Positions 55,907-60,000 of a stretch of DNA of 60,000 nucleotides are shown here, piece after piece (the stretch's first letter is position 1; the number at the start of each line of letters is the position of its first letter). Location of the stretch: assembly GCA_905221605.1 (NCBI GenBank), contig CAJNDS010000231.1, positions 64,001 through 124,000 of the forward strand. Reading direction: 5' to 3'. This DNA comes from Symbiodinium natans. Taxonomy: Eukaryota; Sar; Dinophyceae; Suessiales; Symbiodiniaceae. The notes beneath the pieces were generated by a model that was not told the origin of the DNA, ran no database searches, and worked only from the letters and a program-made list of their open reading frames with translations. Position numbers and translations under genes: made by a program.

Positions 55907-56690
55907 GTGAGCCGCTAGAGCGAGATCCTTGGCGTGCGCAGGGATGGTTCCGCATTTTTGTAGGCTATGGAGGTGAGCCAGAACAGCAGCCATAACAGCA
56001 CAGGCTCCCACCAAGCCCCTCTGTGCATCATGTACTTTCGGAGACCGCTCCGTAATGTGGAAGTGTACAGTGTCTGACGGGCTTCTCGTTCACTTCACTA
56101 CAGGAACGGGTGCGAGGACATGCATAGACGGTAGCGAAACATGATGGCTTGAACATGCAGCTTGTATGTGTAGAGTGTATACTCCTGCCGAGATCCTCTA
56201 CGAAATCTGGAGCCTGACACAGCCCAGACTTATCCACCTGCCGAAGCCTGAGTAACTACTCGTAGCTACTATTAGGTATTGTTCCTTAGGGTTGCTTATG
56301 ACAGTTATACCCTAATATAAGCCCCCAAACCCCCATTTAAATGATTAATTCACGCCCGTATGCTGGAGAGGGCCGATGTAGAGATGTCGTTTGCTTGGTC
56401 CTTGCCCCTGAGAAGCCACGAAGTATGGCACAATCCTGATGGCTGCTCTTGGTCTTAAAAATCAAAGTAGGAGTTTGGGGTATGTTTTACCATAGTAGTA
56501 AAGAGGAACCCTCAGGAACAGAACTAGTCACACCTAAGCCCGAAACCCGAAGAGTCTGAATCGCAAAACTGATCCCCCTCAAACGAACTGACGAAGACTC
56601 ATTCTGATGTTGCAACAACCCTAAACCCCAAACCCCAAGCCCTAAACCCTACCCTTCTGAACCGCAGTTTTAACAGCAGCTGCCTGCTCC
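55907..56690. other. No gene supported
   Basis: 3' flank of the exonuclease gene. No exon with recognisable similarity. CCCTAAA-type filler occurs at 56615-56655. Confidence 0.4.
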
Positions 56691-56697
56691 CTTCAAG

Positions 56698-56777
56698 GCT
56701 ACGGCTACAACCCTCACGTGCGCTACGCGGCGGCCGTGGCATTGGGTATCGCCTGCGCGGGCACCGCGTTGCTCGAG
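56698..56777 (+). CDS. Orphan exon of 26S proteasome subunit Rpn2/PSMD1
   Basis: After CTTCAAG (an AG|G acceptor) the sequence reads NPHVRYAAAVALGIACAGT, then ALLE before a GA donor-like GAGGACTGC. This matches the well-conserved proteasome/cyclosome repeat of Rpn2 (PSMD1), a scaffold of the proteasome base. I could not find the neighbouring Rpn2 exons within the window. It is either one exon of a gene with very long introns or a relocated fragment. Confidence 0.6.
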
Positions 56778-58360
56778 GACTGCTAGAGCTGACAGGATTT
56801 TGGCTCACGGGGTTTCAAGGCTTAAGGTCTAGGGTTAAGTTCGAAGATTGAATATGTAGGGTTTGAGCTTTCGGCACGAGGTATAGGGTTTAGGGTTTTT
56901 GGCATTTGAGGTAGTTAGTGTTGTGGTGTGCTGGGTCGGTGCAGTCGAGGGTTCACGGTTTCAACAGCATTCTGCGCAAAAAACAACTCAAGGGAGGAAG
57001 GCCAACCTCAGGTGCTCCAGCATTTTCCTGTGTAACTTCCGTGCAACACCTGGAAACATGAGCCAGGAGACGAAAACGGAGGAGAGTGAATAGGATGATA
57101 GCGGTCTGGATTCAGGCTTTTCCTTGAACTTGCAAGCAAAACGCGCGTGTAAATGGAATATTATATTCACGGCAAAAAGACCTAGCGAAACACAGTAGTT
57201 TTAGTGTGTCTTAATTGCAAACGGCGTATCCCAAGTGTCTAGGTCGCACCATTTCCAGGGCCGCAGCATCTGCAGATCCAGTTCCTGGCACTACCAACAC
57301 TTCTCGACGCCCTCTGACGAGGCTCACCACAGTTTGTGTGGTCTTCTGCTTGTCTTCTGCTCGTCTTCCGACTTTTTTTGCTGATTGTTGTGCGCAGAGC
57401 TCGGTGACGTGGAATCTTGAATTGAAGCCTCAAGCTCCGTAAATTGTTTCTTGAAGTGTCTGCGGTGAGGCTATAGAGTCACTACAGTCATTTCTTCATG
57501 GTTTTGGGCGCTATAGGCCTTTCAGGTTTCAGTGGGGTTTTCCGTATTCTTTCAGCGGCTTCCGTGATTTCATACGTTCTGCCTCTTCTAGCTATGATTC
57601 GCTTGCTTTCAACTTCGGTGACCTGTCCATGTTGTCCCGTGCGTGTTGATCTTGGCTTTATGGCCCTTGAGATGCAGAATTTTCAATTCAATAGCTTGCC
57701 GTCGTTCCAGCAGAGAATCTATACCCACGTCGTTGGAAGGTGGAGGCTGACTCGCTAGCCCAGACTTCAGCCAAAGCCTGAACCTTAAACAACAGAAGCC
57801 CTGAGCCCTGCGAAATAAGCCTACAAGCCCGAAGTTGAGAAGGCCGAGCTGCCCAAAGTGTATAGTGACATTTTGCTTGCTATTGCGCTAGATACTGCAG
57901 TGAACTCTTCGTCTAGGAGTCTGGTAGAGTAGAGCCGTGACATGTGAGATGGCTGCACGTTGCGTGGTAAAGTCGTCCACACCACCCCCCCCCCCCCCCC
58001 CCCCCCCGGTCTCTTTCCGCGGGGACAGCATGATCCCCCAAATTGGGGGTCATATATCTTGTACTACCATTAAGGCACATGAACCATAAACCCTTTGAGG
58101 CTTCATTTGGTCCCAAAGGTTTATGCCAAAGAAAAAGAGAGTCCAAAATGCCAGCATCGATTGAGCAAAATACAATCCACAATGGTTTAGGGTTTAGGGT
58201 ATGTGCACGATTGGTTTTTTTGTGAAAGCAAAGCCCAGAAGCCAGTAGAGCTTAGGTTTGCCAATGCTTGCTTGAGGAGTCAGGGGGACAGGAGTCCAAA
58301 AAAACCTCAAACCTTCCGCTTGAGGAGCCTGGAAAGGGAAGGGTTCAGGGTTTTGGGGTT
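56778..58360. other. No further exon supported
   Basis: Telomere-like patches lie at 56815-56905 and 58184-58200. A run of about 24 C lies at 57984-58008. Short frames only. Confidence 0.4.
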
Positions 58361-58372
58361 TAGGGCTCTAGC

Positions 58373-60000
58373 ATGGTCCAGTTGACATTGTTTTTCCACC
58401 TTGCCCGGCTAGTGGATCTGCAAAACAAAAAGGGCTTCAGGGATGCCATCCCGAAACCGGCCTTGGGCTCTGAGAGTTGCACGCCTGCCATGGCATTTGC
58501 CGCGATACTACCCCACCAGGTGGAAGGCGCACCCCCCAGCGCCGAAGGCGCTGAAGACGCTGGCCCGCTGCCGCCGGTGGCCGAAGAGCCCGAGGCCCCG
58601 CCTGAGGCCCCGCCCCGGCCCGAGGACCTGGCTGTGGCCCTGAGCGAGGCAGCGGCGAAGGGAGACGCCCAGCAAGTTCGGGAGCTCCTGCTGCGGGGGG
58701 CCGACGTTCAGGGGCGGGATGGCAATGAGTTCGGGCACACGGCCCTTCAGCAGACAAAGAGCTTGGAGGTGGCCCGCGTCCTCATCGAGCACGCGGCCGA
58801 CGTGAACGCCAAAGATCAGTTCGGCCACACGGTCCTGCATGAGGCGGCACTGGATGGCGAGGAGATGTGGGCCAGGCTCCTCGTGGAGCACCGGGCCGAC
58901 GTGAACGCCAAAGACGAGAAAGGCAACACGGCCCTGACCATGGCAGCACGTCGTCAACGTGACGGCCCCTTACTGAAGTATGTTCCGGCACATCGTGGCC
59001 ACGTAGAGGTGGCCAGGCTCCTCGTGGAGCACCGGGCCGACATGAACGCCAAAAATATGCTCGGCTGCCAGGCCCTGATACTGGCATTGGCAGGACGACT
59101 TGGCCAGGCAGATTTGGCCAGGCTCCTCGTGGAGCGCGGGGCCGACGTGCACGCCAAAGATGAGGACGGCCGCACGGCCCTGATACTGGCAGCGCAAGGT
59201 GGTGAGGAGATTTGCGCCCGGCTCCTCGTGGAGCACGGGGCCGACGTGAACGCCAAAGATAAGGACGGCCGCACGGCCATGAAGTTCGCAGTTCAGAACG
59301 GCTGCGTGAAGGTGGCTGGGTTCCTCGCGGAGAAGGGGGCCGCGCTGGATGCAGAGTCTCTTGTACCCCTATTGCTTGGCGAGGGCTCCCTCTACACCGA
59401 GGTGGTGGAGGCCATGCTTCAGACGGTGCCATGTAGATCGCGGCAGCACAGAGTGCGGGAACACATACGCACCGTGCTGTTGCCTGCAGAGTTGTACAGA
59501 GGGGACATGGGCCCAGATTTTTTCATGAATGAAGACCTGACGGTGCATCAAGGAAACCTCTTCGATGCCCCGATGGTCGATACGTCCCTGCAGGTCCTGG
59601 ACCAGTTTGCTGCAACGTTGGCGCGCCATCCGCGGGTCCTGCAAGCCATAGCCGAGACAGCAAACAACGAGACGCTGGCGACAGACACAGTTGAGCTCAT
59701 CATCCAGGCAGCGTGGCAACAGATGCGGCTTTCCACAATGCTGGACATCGTGCAGAACGTTGCGTGCCTGGCCTGCCTCCTCTGGGTCACCTACGTGGTT
59801 CGTTTCGGGGAGCCGCGCGTTCAGCTGCCGCTGTGGCTATTGCTCATCTCCTTTACGAAGGAGGCTGTGGAATGGCTGTGGCAGGTGGCTCGGCGAGCGG
59901 CTTTTTGCTCTGGCTCTTCGGGACTTGACCTTGAGATGCTGGCCGATGCCAGCTTTCTCGTTGTCGCCTTGGCCGCCGTGGTGAGCCAGATGCAACGAGA
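58373..60000 (+). CDS. Ankyrin-repeat membrane protein, 3' end outside window
   Basis: The frame is open from ATG 58373 (in-frame TAG at 58361) to the right edge. ATG 58490 is an alternative start, and CTTCAG|G at 58440 could be a splice acceptor instead. A Pro/Glu/Ala-rich N-terminal segment precedes about six ankyrin repeats (about 58640-59350). Each carries variants of ARLLVEHGADVNAKDKDG and GRTALILAA. A less repetitive linker follows (LLPAELYRGDMGPDFF). Then come hydrophobic stretches at about 59740-59800 (NVACLACLLWVTYVV), 59825-59890 (LPLWLLLISF) and 59940-59985 (ASFLVVALAAVV) that look like membrane spans. Ankyrin repeats followed by membrane spans recall TRP-type channels, but the pore region is not in view. 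The copies are close to one another, so they probably expanded recently. Confidence 0.85.
   Translation, partial: MVQLTLFFHLARLVDLQNKKGFRDAIPKPALGSESCTPAMAFAAILPHQVEGAPPSAEGAEDAGPLPPVAEEPEAPPEAPPRPEDLAVALSEAAAKGDAQQVRELLLRGADVQGRDGNEFGHTALQQTKSLEVARVLIEHAADVNAKDQFGHTVLHEAALDGEEMWARLLVEHRADVNAKDEKGNTALTMAARRQRDGPLLKYVPAHRGHVEVARLLVEHRADMNAKNMLGCQALILALAGRLGQADLARLLVERGADVHAKDEDGRTALILAAQGGEEICARLLVEHGADVNAKDKDGRTAMKFAVQNGCVKVAGFLAEKGAALDAESLVPLLLGEGSLYTEVVEAMLQTVPCRSRQHRVREHIRTVLLPAELYRGDMGPDFFMNEDLTVHQGNLFDAPMVDTSLQVLDQFAATLARHPRVLQAIAETANNETLATDTVELIIQAAWQQMRLSTMLDIVQNVACLACLLWVTYVVRFGEPRVQLPLWLLLISFTKEAVEWLWQVARRAAFCSGSSGLDLEMLADASFLVVALAAVVSQMQR

Noticed and set aside
1-60000. tRNA, rRNA or bacterial operons
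   Set aside because: No cloverleaf with a tRNA box pattern, rRNA core or closely packed ribosome-site-led genes was seen on either strand by eye. A covariance-model scan was not possible here.

Overview
The window looks like nuclear DNA of a dinoflagellate, probably a symbiodiniacean-type genome. Four features point there. Interstitial plant-type telomere heptamers (TTTAGGG/CCCTAAA) occur throughout. Introns that can be reconstructed by hand mostly start with GC or GA rather than GT and usually end AG|G. A degenerate spliced-leader-like sequence precedes an intronless gene. All recognisable genes lie on the + strand, as expected for unidirectional dinoflagellate gene arrays. No tRNA, rRNA, CRISPR or bacterial operon structure is visible.

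The continuous open frames tell only part of the story. Clear uninterrupted or nearly uninterrupted genes sit at the right end: a cytochrome P450 (48878-50768, three exons), a SPRY-domain protein (52313-52840), a DEDDy 3'-5' exonuclease with a CCHC zinc knuckle (54965-55906), and an ankyrin-repeat protein with predicted membrane segments that runs off the right edge (58373-60000).

The rest at first looks like repeat-filled junk with short open frames. Joining short exon-like islands in phase across GC-AG, GA-AG and GT-AG introns reveals two nearly complete spliced genes. One is a P2X-type ligand-gated channel (15322-20650) and the other a homoserine dehydrogenase (28062-33504). A further exon cluster with fibronectin type III signatures lies between them (22778-27576). 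A long cluster of short exons for an alpha-helical repeat protein follows (about 33850-44230). An orphan exon of proteasome subunit Rpn2/PSMD1 is at 56698-56777. Exon-like islands of unknown proteins occur in the first 15 kb, notably 8231-9229.

Repeats dominate the rest. Telomere-like heptamer tracts fill many of the inferred introns. Major arrays are a 35-bp tandem repeat (37970-40805), a degenerate 44-bp repeat (40950-41830), and a satellite of 404-bp higher-order units made of three ~135-bp monomers (45650-48186) that ends in a 100-N assembly gap (48187-48286). Two copies of a small inverted-repeat element occur at 174-271 and 49269-49374, the second inside a P450 intron. Long microsatellites ((TATATG)n, (ATATATC)n, (TAC)n) complete the picture.

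All exon joins were made by eye from the genomic sequence. They rest on frame continuity and family motifs and have not been tested against transcripts.
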